Origin: Reyranella sp.
GTDB lineage: Bacteria > Pseudomonadota > Alphaproteobacteria > Reyranellales > Reyranellaceae
NCBI RefSeq assembly: GCF_004297265.1
Contig: NZ_SCUT01000020.1
Coordinates: forward strand, 1 to 64,000
DNA length: 64,000 bases
Direction: 5' to 3'
Numbering within the stretch: the stretch's first letter is position 1; the number at the start of each line of letters is the position of its first letter. Under the pieces are notes generated by a model. That model was not told the origin of the DNA, searched no databases, and worked only from the letters and a program-made list of their open reading frames with translations. This document shows positions 34,096 through 41,929 of this stretch, piece after piece. The position numbers and the translations under genes were made by a program.

Positions 34096-35760
34096 ATGGC
34101 TATCGCGGCTGAAGCGACACGGACAAGCGAGACCGGCAACATTGCCGAGCCCGGCATTCTCGAACACTGGGACGTCATCGTGATCGGTGCCGGCCTTTCG
34201 GGCATGTACCAGCTCCTGAAGCTGCGCCAGATGGGCTTCAAGGCGCGGGTCTACGAGGCGGGGGGCGGTGTCGGCGGCACCTGGTACTGGAACCGCTATC
34301 CTGGCGCGCGCTTCGATTCCGAGAGCTGGACCTACGGCTTCTCCTTCTCGCCCGAGGTGCTCGCGGAATGGGACTGGAAGGAGCATTTCTCCGGTCAGCC
34401 CGAGAACCTGCGTTACTGCGAATTCATCGCCGACAAGTTCGACCTGCGCCGCGATATCACCTTCAATGCGAGGGTGAAGGCCGCACACTGGGACGAGGCG
34501 GGCAACGAGTGGGAGGTGACCTTCGAAGCGGGTGGCCGCGCCCGCGCCCGCTTCCTCGTCACGGCGATCGGGCCGTTGTCGTCGCCCACCATGCCGACCA
34601 TTCCCGGCATCGAGGATTTCAGGGGCGAGTCCTGGCACACCGGCCTGTGGCCGCATCACCCGGTCAGCTTCGCGGGCAAGAAAGTCGCCGTGATCGGCAC
34701 CGGCGCCTCGGGCGTGCAGGCGATCACCGAGATTGCCAAGACGGTGGGCGAGCTCACCGTGTTCCAGCGCACGCCCAACTGGTGCACGCCGCTGCGCAAC
34801 AGCCGGATCGAACCGGAGACCATGGCCGATATCCGCTCGCGCTACGACCGGATCTTCGCGCAGTGCCGGGAGAACTGGGGCTGCTTCGTCCACACCGCCG
34901 ATCCGCGCCATTCGACCGACGTGACGCCGGAAGAGCGTGAGGCCTTCTTCGAGAAGCTCTACAACACGCCAGGATTCGCCTTCTGGCAGGGCAATTTCCG
35001 CGACGTGCTGATGGATCAGGCTGCCAACGACGCGCTGACGGAATTCGTGGTCAGGAAGATCCGCGCCCGCGTGAAGGATCCGAAGATCGCCGACAAGCTG
35101 ATCCCGACCAATCACGGCTACGGCACGCGCCGCGTCCCGCTGGAGAGCGGCTACTTCGAGGTCTACAACCAGCCGAACGTGAAGCTGGTCGACATCCGCG
35201 AGACGCCGATCGAGCGCATCACCGAGACCGGTCTGAGGGTCGGTGGCGTCGACTACGACTTCGACATGATCATCTACGCGACCGGGTTCGACGCCATCAC
35301 CGGCGCCTTCGACCGCATCGACTTCCAGGGTCGCAACGGCGAGAAGCTGCGCGACAAGTGGGCCGACGGGCCGCACACCTATCTCGGCCTGAACGTCGCA
35401 GGTTTTCCCAACATGCTGACCCTGGTCGGCCCTCACAATGCGGCCACCTTCTGCAACCTGCCGCGCTGTATCGAGCAGAATGTCGAGTTCGTGTCCGACC
35501 TGCTGGGCTACATGCGCGACAAGGGCCTCACCCGTATCGAGGCGACCTCGGAGGCCGAGGCGGCCTGGACCGCCCATGTCTACGACACGGGATCGCGCCT
35601 GCTGCTCACCAAGGTCGATTCCTGGATGACCGGCGTGAACAAGAACGTCCCCGGCCGCCTCAAGCGCACCTTCATGGCCTATGCCGGCGGCGCGCCGAAA
35701 TATCGCCAGAAGTGCGAAGAGATCGCGGCGAACGGGTATGAGGGATTCGCGCTGCGCTGA
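34096..35760 (+). CDS. Flavin-containing Baeyer-Villiger monooxygenase
   Basis: This 554-residue type I BVMO inserts oxygen next to a ketone carbonyl using FAD, NADPH and O2. FAD loop IGAGLSGMYQ is near residue 31 and the NADPH loop GTGASGVQA near 197. The BVMO fingerprint FRGESWHTGLWPHH lies between them, with the hallmark histidine. The N-terminus is close to cyclohexanone/steroid monooxygenases (GGTWYWNRYPGARFD). A GAGGA site 6 bases upstream and a possible -10 TATACT at 34062 precede it. It is convergent with the D-aminoacylase gene, only 4 bases apart. Confidence 0.95.
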   Translation: MAIAAEATRTSETGNIAEPGILEHWDVIVIGAGLSGMYQLLKLRQMGFKARVYEAGGGVGGTWYWNRYPGARFDSESWTYGFSFSPEVLAEWDWKEHFSGQPENLRYCEFIADKFDLRRDITFNARVKAAHWDEAGNEWEVTFEAGGRARARFLVTAIGPLSSPTMPTIPGIEDFRGESWHTGLWPHHPVSFAGKKVAVIGTGASGVQAITEIAKTVGELTVFQRTPNWCTPLRNSRIEPETMADIRSRYDRIFAQCRENWGCFVHTADPRHSTDVTPEEREAFFEKLYNTPGFAFWQGNFRDVLMDQAANDALTEFVVRKIRARVKDPKIADKLIPTNHGYGTRRVPLESGYFEVYNQPNVKLVDIRETPIERITETGLRVGGVDYDFDMIIYATGFDAITGAFDRIDFQGRNGEKLRDKWADGPHTYLGLNVAGFPNMLTLVGPHNAATFCNLPRCIEQNVEFVSDLLGYMRDKGLTRIEATSEAEAAWTAHVYDTGSRLLLTKVDSWMTGVNKNVPGRLKRTFMAYAGGAPKYRQKCEEIAANGYEGFALR

Positions 35761-35764
35761 CGCC

Positions 35765-37486
35765 TCAGCGAGCGCCGCGCACGAGCCGGCCCGGTCGCGC
35801 GCCGGTGAATTCACCGTCGCGATAGGTCACCTCGCCGCTCACGATCGTGGCGCGATAGCCCTCGGCCTTCTGTTCCAGGCGGCGGCCGCCGCCCGGCAGG
35901 TTGTGCACCGGACGCGGCGCCGACACCTTTAGCCGGTCGAGGTCGATCACGTTGAGGTCGGCTTTGTGCCCTGCCTGCAATCGTCCGCGATCGCCGAGGC
36001 CGACCGTGCGCGCTGGCACGTCGGTGAGCTGTTGGATCGCCCAAGGCAGGGACCAGCGCTCGCCCTTGCGGTCGCGCGTCCAATAGGTGAGGGCGTGCGT
36101 CGTGTAGCTCGCGTCGCAGATCAGCCCGTAATGCGCGCCACCGTCGCCCAGCGCCATCACCGTATGCTCGTGGCGCAGCATGCTGGCCATGTTGGCGTCG
36201 GAACAGTCCGTGTAGTTGGCGCCGGGATGGAACAGGATGGTGCGTCCGTCGCCACTCACCAGCAGGTCGTAGGCCAGTTCGAGCGGCGTGATGCCGAGCC
36301 CGGCTGCGCGGGCATCGAGCCGCTGGTCGGCCGGCGGCGTGTAGTCGGGCGGATCGCCCAGCACGAACATGTTGGCGACGCTGCGCATGAAGGCCAGCAT
36401 CTGCGGATTGCGGTAGGTCGGCTGTTCCGCGAGCAGCTTTGCCTTCATGGCCGGATCGCGCAGCCGGGCGAGCTTGGCCTCCAGCGGCAAGGCTTCGATC
36501 TCACAATAGCTCGGGCAGGTCGAGAAAGGATGGAACGAGAGTTCCAGCCCGTAGAGCACGGCGACGGGCCGCGCCGCGACCTGGCCGCGGATCGGCAGCC
36601 CGTCGCGATGGGCCCATTCGATCTCGCGCAGCAAGGTCTGCCAGCGTCCGGGGTAGAGCGAAAGATCGAGCAGCGTGAAGGAGAGCGGCCGGCCGGACAG
36701 TTCGACCAGCCGGCGCAGCATCGCGAACTCGGTGGCGCCCTCGGCGGTGGTGTCCGCGAAATCGTCGAGGAGCTGGATCACGCCCTTGCCGGCGCGCCGC
36801 ATGCCACGCGCGATCGCGGCCAGCTCCTCTTCGCCGGCGGTGATGGTGGGCGTGAGCGCACCATCGGGCGTGCGGTGGAACAGCGAGCGCGAGGTCGAGA
36901 AGCCTAGCGCGCCGGCATTCAGCCCTTCCTCGACGAGCTTCGACATCTCGACCATGTCCGACGCGTTGGCGGGTTCACGGTCGACGCCGCGCCGGCCCAT
37001 CACGAAGACGCGCAGCGGCGCATGCGGCACCTGCGTGGCGAAGTCGATGTCGCAATGGCGCTTCGACAGCGCGTCGAGATAGTCGGGAAAGCTCTGCCAG
37101 TTCCACGGCACGCCCTCGCGCATCACCAGCTCGGGAATGTCCTCGACGCCTTCCATCACGTTCATCAGTGTGTCGCGGTCCTGCGGGCGACAGGGCGCAA
37201 AGCCAACTCCGCAGTTGCCCATCAGCACCGTCGTCACGCCATGACCGGAGGAGGGCGAGAAGCGGTCATCCCAGGTCACCTGGCCGTCGTAGTGGGTATG
37301 AATGTCGACGAAGCCCGGCGTCACGGCCAAGCCCCTTGCATCGATCTCCTCACGGCCGCTGCCGGCGATGCGGCCAACCCCGGCGATCCTGCCATCCTGG
37401 ATTGCGACGTCCGCTTCGCGCGGTTCGGCTCCGGTCCCGTCGATCACCGTTCCGTTGCGTACGATCAGATCGTATGAGGCGGCCAT
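35765..37486 (-). CDS. N-acyl-D-amino-acid deacylase-type amidohydrolase
   Basis: The 573-residue metal-dependent hydrolase belongs to the D-aminoacylase subgroup. HTHYDGQ gives the first metal ligands (His about 63 and 65), MGNCGVG the bridging Cys (about 92), and LGDGGAHYG the catalytic Asp. It probably removes acyl groups from N-acyl-D-amino acids or related imides. The start MAASYDL at 37486 has GGGAGG upstream. It is next to the monooxygenase gene on the opposite strand; a functional link is possible only if the esters or amides are shared. Confidence 0.9.
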   Translation of the reverse strand: MAASYDLIVRNGTVIDGTGAEPREADVAIQDGRIAGVGRIAGSGREEIDARGLAVTPGFVDIHTHYDGQVTWDDRFSPSSGHGVTTVLMGNCGVGFAPCRPQDRDTLMNVMEGVEDIPELVMREGVPWNWQSFPDYLDALSKRHCDIDFATQVPHAPLRVFVMGRRGVDREPANASDMVEMSKLVEEGLNAGALGFSTSRSLFHRTPDGALTPTITAGEEELAAIARGMRRAGKGVIQLLDDFADTTAEGATEFAMLRRLVELSGRPLSFTLLDLSLYPGRWQTLLREIEWAHRDGLPIRGQVAARPVAVLYGLELSFHPFSTCPSYCEIEALPLEAKLARLRDPAMKAKLLAEQPTYRNPQMLAFMRSVANMFVLGDPPDYTPPADQRLDARAAGLGITPLELAYDLLVSGDGRTILFHPGANYTDCSDANMASMLRHEHTVMALGDGGAHYGLICDASYTTHALTYWTRDRKGERWSLPWAIQQLTDVPARTVGLGDRGRLQAGHKADLNVIDLDRLKVSAPRPVHNLPGGGRRLEQKAEGYRATIVSGEVTYRDGEFTGARPGRLVRGAR

Positions 37487-37554
37487 GGCGTCCTCCCGCA
37501 AGAGTTGCTCCCGATTGCCTAGCATTCCGGTCGCGGTAAGTGAAACGCCGACAC

Positions 37555-37583
37555 GAAAACGCCGGAACCTCGCGGTCCCGGCG
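37555..37583 (-). terminator. Intrinsic terminator of the exported protein gene at 37608
   Basis: On the minus strand a 10-base-pair stem (37583-37574 with 37569-37560, one G-U pair) encloses a GCGA loop and is followed by TTTTC. It lies 24 bases after the stop at 37608 and before the start of the amidohydrolase gene. Confidence 0.75.
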
Positions 37584-37607
37584 CTGCCGTTAGATATGCA
37601 GAAACGT

Positions 37608-38243
37608 TCAGCGGATGATCGTGACCTGGAGCGCGGTCTGAACGCTGTACACCGTGGTGATCAGCGTGCCCGGCTTGATCGTCTTCAGCGCGGCCTTGCC
37701 CGCTTCGCTCACGATCTGCGGCATCTGGATGACTTCGCCGCTGTCGGGCGAGGGCTTGTCGGGCTCGCCACCGGAGGCGTTGATCAGGAACACCGTGTTG
37801 GTCGCGAGGTCGACCTTGGTGCACATGCCGGCCATCGACCAGAGGCGGATGCGCTCGCGCGCGCCGGGGATGCCCTCGATGCGGGCGCCCTGGGCCATCA
37901 TCGCCTTGGCGCGCGCCGTCACGGCGGGCGTGGTCGGCGCGATCAGGAAATCGACATAGTCGTACCACTGCACGTCGACGATCTGGCCGACGCGGAGTGC
38001 CCCGTAGTTGGTGACCAGGTCGGCCGCCTTCATCTTCACCCGGCCGAGATCCTGCCAGACGATGACGAAGCCGCGCGTCTTCTCGTCCAGGCTGTGGATC
38101 GTGCCGCGCTTGAAGTTCTGGTAGGCCGACGAAACGAACAGATCTTCCTGTGCGGCGGCGGAGAACGGCAGGGCGGGCAGCGCGGCTGCCGTCAGCGCGG
38201 CGCCTCCAAGCAGCTTCAGGGTCGAACGACGATCAGCTTGCAT
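37608..38243 (-). CDS. Tat-exported hypothetical protein
   Basis: The 211-residue protein begins with a twin-arginine signal, DRRSTLKLLGGAALTAAALP, cleaved near AAAQED. The mature part has beta-rich segments such as FKRGTIHSLDEKTRGFVIVWQ and YGALRVGQIVDVQWYDYVDF. I do not recognise the family. Tat export suggests folding or cofactor loading before export. A GGGGGAG site precedes the ATG, a promoter candidate lies at 38321-38349, and a clear terminator follows. It is divergent from the polyketide synthase gene. Confidence 0.72.
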   Translation of the reverse strand: MQADRRSTLKLLGGAALTAAALPALPFSAAAQEDLFVSSAYQNFKRGTIHSLDEKTRGFVIVWQDLGRVKMKAADLVTNYGALRVGQIVDVQWYDYVDFLIAPTTPAVTARAKAMMAQGARIEGIPGARERIRLWSMAGMCTKVDLATNTVFLINASGGEPDKPSPDSGEVIQMPQIVSEAGKAALKTIKPGTLITTVYSVQTALQVTIIR

Positions 38244-38320
38244 AAAACTCCCCCTTCTCGTCGCGCAGGATGTTCGGCTCCGGCGCGTGCGTGCTGGTTC
38301 GCCCCCGAACAGACCCGCGC

Positions 38321-38349
38321 GTTATGCCGACGAAAGTTTTTCCCGGCAA
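38321..38349 (-). promoter_or_regulatory. Sigma-70-like promoter of the Tat-exported protein gene
   Basis: On the minus strand TTGCCG (38349-38344), a 17-base spacer, then CATAAC (38326-38321), about 78 bases before the ATG at 38243. The rest of the gap 38244-38487 contains a small hairpin (CGAATA/TATTCG near 38390-38411) and nothing else I can name. Confidence 0.4.
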
Positions 38350-38487
38350 CTCCATTTGCAGCACTTCTGCGCCTAGCTGGACGCGAATAATCTTTCGCTA
38401 TTCGTGCACAAAAAGATCGTCAGGAAAACGTGACTTGAACCTGCGACAGTCAGGGGTGGTTATGGCGGTCGAAGAAGGAATCACCGC

Positions 38488-39546
38488 TTGTCCCCATCAA
38501 TCGCCCTTCTGTCCGTTGCTCACGCCTTGCCGCCGCACCGCCTCCTGCAGTCCGAGGCGGCCGAAGCCGCACGTGGAATCTTCGCCGGTCGCTATGCCGC
38601 CTTCGAGCGAATGGCACCGGTCTTCACCACGGCCGGCATCGAGGCGCGCTATACGGTGAGGCCGCTCGACTGGTACCTGTCTTCCCTGGGGTGGCCGGAG
38701 CGCAACGCGGCCTATCTCGAAGGCGCGCAGGAACTGTTCGTCGGGGCCGCGACGCGGGCGCTCGCAGCCGCGGGGATACCAGCCTCCGATGTCGACACGA
38801 TCGTCACCATCTCCTCGACCGGCATTGCGACGCCGAGCCTCGAGGCACGCGTTGCCGGGCGCATGGGCTTTCGCTCCGACGTCGAACGCGTGCCGGTGTT
38901 CGGTCTCGGCTGTGCCGGGGGTGTCTCGGGCCTGGCCGTTGCCAGCCGTCTGGCGGCGGCCCGGCCCGGCGCGACGGTGTTGCTGGTCGCCATCGAGATC
39001 TGCACTTCGGCCTTCCGAATGGACCAGCTCACGCCCGCCAATATGGTGGCGACCGCCTTGTTCGGCGACGGCGCGGCGGCCTGCGTCGTGCGCGCCGGCT
39101 CGGGTGGGGAAGGCGTCGCCCGGATCGAAGGGGCCGGCGAGCATCTCTGGCCCGACACGCTCGACATCATGGGCTGGAAGGTTGATCCGACCGGCCTCGG
39201 CGTCATCTTCGATCGCTCGATCCCGCCCTTCGCCGAGCAGGAAGTCGGGCCAGCGGTCGAGACCATCCTGTCTCGCATCGGTGTGGCGCGCGGCTCGGTC
39301 GATCGCTTCGCCTGTCATCCAGGCGGCGCCAAGGTGATCACGGCACTGGAGACGACGCTGCGTCTCGACCAGGGTGTGCTCGATCACGAACGCGAGGTGC
39401 TGCGCCGGTATGGCAACATGTCGGCGCCGACGGTGCTGTTCGTGCTGGAGCGCCTGATGGAAGCCGGCCTGCCGCGGCGCACGGTGCTGACGGCGCTGGG
39501 GCCGGGCTTCACCTGTAGCTGCCTGTCCCTGGCGCGAGCCGCCTGA
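38488..39546 (+). CDS. Type III polyketide synthase (chalcone-synthase-like)
   Basis: The 352-residue enzyme has the thiolase fold with the catalytic triad: Cys in GLGCAGG (about 142), His in FACHPGGAK (about 277) and Asn in YGNMSAPTV (about 310). It condenses malonyl units onto an acyl-CoA starter, giving pyrones or resorcinols. The start is TTG at 38488 with AAGGA about 10 bases upstream. The next gene begins 7 bases after its stop and encodes an isoprenylcysteine-methyltransferase-like protein, the same pairing as the alkylpyrone system BpsA-BpsB of Bacillus subtilis. Products may be methylated alkylpyrones. Confidence 0.92.
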   Translation: MSPSIALLSVAHALPPHRLLQSEAAEAARGIFAGRYAAFERMAPVFTTAGIEARYTVRPLDWYLSSLGWPERNAAYLEGAQELFVGAATRALAAAGIPASDVDTIVTISSTGIATPSLEARVAGRMGFRSDVERVPVFGLGCAGGVSGLAVASRLAAARPGATVLLVAIEICTSAFRMDQLTPANMVATALFGDGAAACVVRAGSGGEGVARIEGAGEHLWPDTLDIMGWKVDPTGLGVIFDRSIPPFAEQEVGPAVETILSRIGVARGSVDRFACHPGGAKVITALETTLRLDQGVLDHEREVLRRYGNMSAPTVLFVLERLMEAGLPRRTVLTALGPGFTCSCLSLARAA

Positions 39547-39553
39547 GCCTGCC

Positions 39554-40060
39554 GTGATCGACTGGGCGGTTCTCATCCTTGCGCTCGTTACGGCGCAGCG
39601 ACTGGGTGAGCTCGTGCTGGCACGTCGCAACACCCGTCGCCTGCTGGCGCGGGGCGCGCACGAGGCGGGCGCGGCGCACTATCCTCTGATCGTGGCGCTG
39701 CATGCCGCATGGCTGCTGGGCCTGTGGTATCTCGCGGTGTATCGCTCGCCGGCGGAGCAGGGCATCAACCTGCTCTGGATCACGGTCTTCGTCGTCCTGC
39801 AGCTGGCTCGCGTCTGGGTGATCGTGTCGCTGGGAGAGCGCTGGACGACGCGCATCATCATTCTGCCGGATGCGCCACTGGTGCAGCGCGGTCCCTACCG
39901 CTTCCTCTCCCATCCGAACTACTGGGTGGTGGCGGGCGAGTTCCTCGTCCTGCCGCTCGTCTTCGGGCTGGCATGGTACGGCCTTGCCTTTACGCTGCTC
40001 AATGCGGTGGCGATGTGGATCCGGATTCGGGCCGAATCGGCGGCGCTCGGGTCTCAATAG
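39554..40060 (+). CDS. ICMT/PEMT-like membrane methyltransferase
   Basis: This 168-residue membrane protein has about four helices. The C-terminal motif RGPYRFLSHPNYWVVAGEF is the S-adenosylmethionine-binding signature of the isoprenylcysteine carboxyl methyltransferase family. Placed 7 bases after a type III polyketide synthase gene, it probably O-methylates the polyketide product, as BpsB does with alkylpyrones. The start is GTG at 39554 with no strong ribosome-binding site, consistent with coupled translation. Its 3' end overlaps the convergent glutaminase gene by 7 bases. Confidence 0.85.
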   Translation: MIDWAVLILALVTAQRLGELVLARRNTRRLLARGAHEAGAAHYPLIVALHAAWLLGLWYLAVYRSPAEQGINLLWITVFVVLQLARVWVIVSLGERWTTRIIILPDAPLVQRGPYRFLSHPNYWVVAGEFLVLPLVFGLAWYGLAFTLLNAVAMWIRIRAESAALGSQ

Positions 40061-41895
40061 GACGCCAGTACCTCGATCTTGTGATTGGCGACGATCAGGC
40101 GCTTGGCAAGCAGGCGGGCAAGGCTGGCCATGATCTTCTCGCCGGCATGCGGGTACCGGTTGCGGAAGCCATTGAAGGCGTCGAGAGACAATTCGAGGCA
40201 GGCGACATGCGTGTCCGCCCAGACATCGGCCGACCGATTTGTCTCCAGCAGCGCCATCTCGCCCACCGCCATGCCGGCGGACAAGGTGGCAAGCCGGACG
40301 CCGCTGTGCAGGCGGACGCTGACGACCCCGCTCTCCACGAACATCACCGACGACGCCGGATCTCCGGCGGAAATCAGGCGCTCGCCAATTCGATACTCGC
40401 GCCGGACCATAGAGCTGGCGAGGACAGCCAGTTCGGCCGCGTCCAGTCCAGCCAGCAACTCCTGCTCGGCAATGTCGACCGACTGGCCGCGATAGAGATC
40501 CCCGTCCTGGCTCTGGATGATGCGGTCCTCGGCCCACTCGATGGCTTCGTCCAGCAGCCCGATGACGTGCACGCTTGGCCGGTCGGCCAGCCAGCTGCGA
40601 AGAGCTTGTTCGGCGGGAGTTCCCTTGGGGATTCCGCTGAATACCATCTCGACGCGTCCGGATGCGAGGTCGTCGAAGATATCGGCAAGCAACCGCAGCG
40701 CCGCATCGCTGACGGAGGGCACGCGCCGGAAGTCGAGGATCAGGTAGTTCAGGTCCCGGCGAAGGCTGCTGATGCGCCGCGATACATACTCGACGTTGGC
40801 GAAGCTCAAGGCGCCGGTGAGCTCGAGGATGGCACACTCCAGGTGATGTGCTTCGAGGATGGCCTGCTCGCGCGCCGGCCGGCTGCGGCGCGACGAGACG
40901 CTACCGACATTGTAGCCGGCGGCAATGCAGGTCTGCGCGTCGCCGACCCGGTTGAGCATATGCAGGCCGAAATGCGTGGACAGCGCCTCGCAGGTGCGCA
41001 GGCCACGGATGCTGTTTCCCTGATCGTCGATGCGCGGCGAATAGGTGCCGAGGCCGAGCTGCGAGGGAAGGGCGGCGACGATGCCGCCGCCGACGCCGCT
41101 TTTGGCGGGAATGCCGACGCGGTAGACCCAGCCACCGGCCGAATCGTACATGCCCGAGCTGGTCATGACGGAGAGCGTGCGGGCCACCGCATAGGACGAT
41201 GCGACCTGCTCGCCGGTCAGCGGATTGCGGCCCTTGTTCGCGAGCGTCGCCGCCATGACGGACAGGTCCCGCGCGGAGACGCGAAGCGCGCATTGGCGGA
41301 AATAGACGTCGAGCACCTTGTCCACGTCACCCAGCAGGACGCCGTGATTGCGCAGCAGGTAGGCGATCGCCCGGTTGCGGTCGCCGCTTTCGCGCTCCGA
41401 CCGGAACGTGGGTTCGTCCACCTCGAGCCGGCGTCCGGCAAAGCGACCCAGCGTGGTTCGCACGCGCTCGAAGGCGCCGTCGGCGTCGCTTTCGCAGATC
41501 AGCCCGACGCAGGCGATTGCGCCCGCGTTGACCATCGGGTTAAAGGGCCGGTTGTCCGAGCGCAGGCGGATGGAGTTGAACGCGTCGCCGCTCGGCTCGA
41601 CACCTACGATCGCCTCGACCCTGTCGGCGCCGACCGCTTCGAGGGCGAGCGCGAAGACGAACGCTTTCGAAATCGACTGGATGGTGAACTCGACCGTGCT
41701 GTCGCCGACTTCGTAGACGAATCCGTCGACCGTCGTCGCGGCAATGCCGAAATGCTGGGGATCGGCAAGTGCCAGCTCGGGAATGTACGAGGCGACCTCT
41801 CCGCTATCGTCCTTGGAGAAGTCCGCATGGCAGTGCGCCAGGAATCGCGCCAGGGGGAGTTCGGTGGACGACATCGGTTTATCCATTCTGTTCAT
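40054..41895 (-). CDS. glsA: Glutaminase fused to STAS and cyclic-nucleotide-binding domains
   Basis: The 613-residue protein has three domains. Residues about 10-315 are a serine-type glutaminase (GlsA): SISK catalytic motif (Ser about 74, Lys about 77), NPMVNAGAI, and PAKSGVGGGI. Glutaminase converts glutamine to glutamate and ammonia. Residues about 345-455 are a STAS domain (VECAILELTGALSF-like start). Residues about 480-600 are a cyclic-nucleotide-binding domain with the phosphate cassette GEMALLETNRSAD, keeping the key Glu and Arg. Starts at 41895, 41886 and 41874 are all possible. It follows a hybrid histidine kinase gene by 34 bases. Allosteric control by cyclic nucleotide is inferred. 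Confidence 0.9.
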   Translation of the reverse strand: MNRMDKPMSSTELPLARFLAHCHADFSKDDSGEVASYIPELALADPQHFGIAATTVDGFVYEVGDSTVEFTIQSISKAFVFALALEAVGADRVEAIVGVEPSGDAFNSIRLRSDNRPFNPMVNAGAIACVGLICESDADGAFERVRTTLGRFAGRRLEVDEPTFRSERESGDRNRAIAYLLRNHGVLLGDVDKVLDVYFRQCALRVSARDLSVMAATLANKGRNPLTGEQVASSYAVARTLSVMTSSGMYDSAGGWVYRVGIPAKSGVGGGIVAALPSQLGLGTYSPRIDDQGNSIRGLRTCEALSTHFGLHMLNRVGDAQTCIAAGYNVGSVSSRRSRPAREQAILEAHHLECAILELTGALSFANVEYVSRRISSLRRDLNYLILDFRRVPSVSDAALRLLADIFDDLASGRVEMVFSGIPKGTPAEQALRSWLADRPSVHVIGLLDEAIEWAEDRIIQSQDGDLYRGQSVDIAEQELLAGLDAAELAVLASSMVRREYRIGERLISAGDPASSVMFVESGVVSVRLHSGVRLATLSAGMAVGEMALLETNRSADVWADTHVACLELSLDAFNGFRNRYPHAGEKIMASLARLLAKRLIVANHKIEVLASY

Positions 41896-41929
41896 TGGAA
41901 GCGAATTGCCGGTTTCTCGTCGCTGCGGG

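Noticed and set aside
34000-35814. A very long open frame opposite the Baeyer-Villiger monooxygenase
   Set aside because: The plus-strand gene has FAD, NADPH and BVMO motifs; the opposite frame is low-information shadow sequence.
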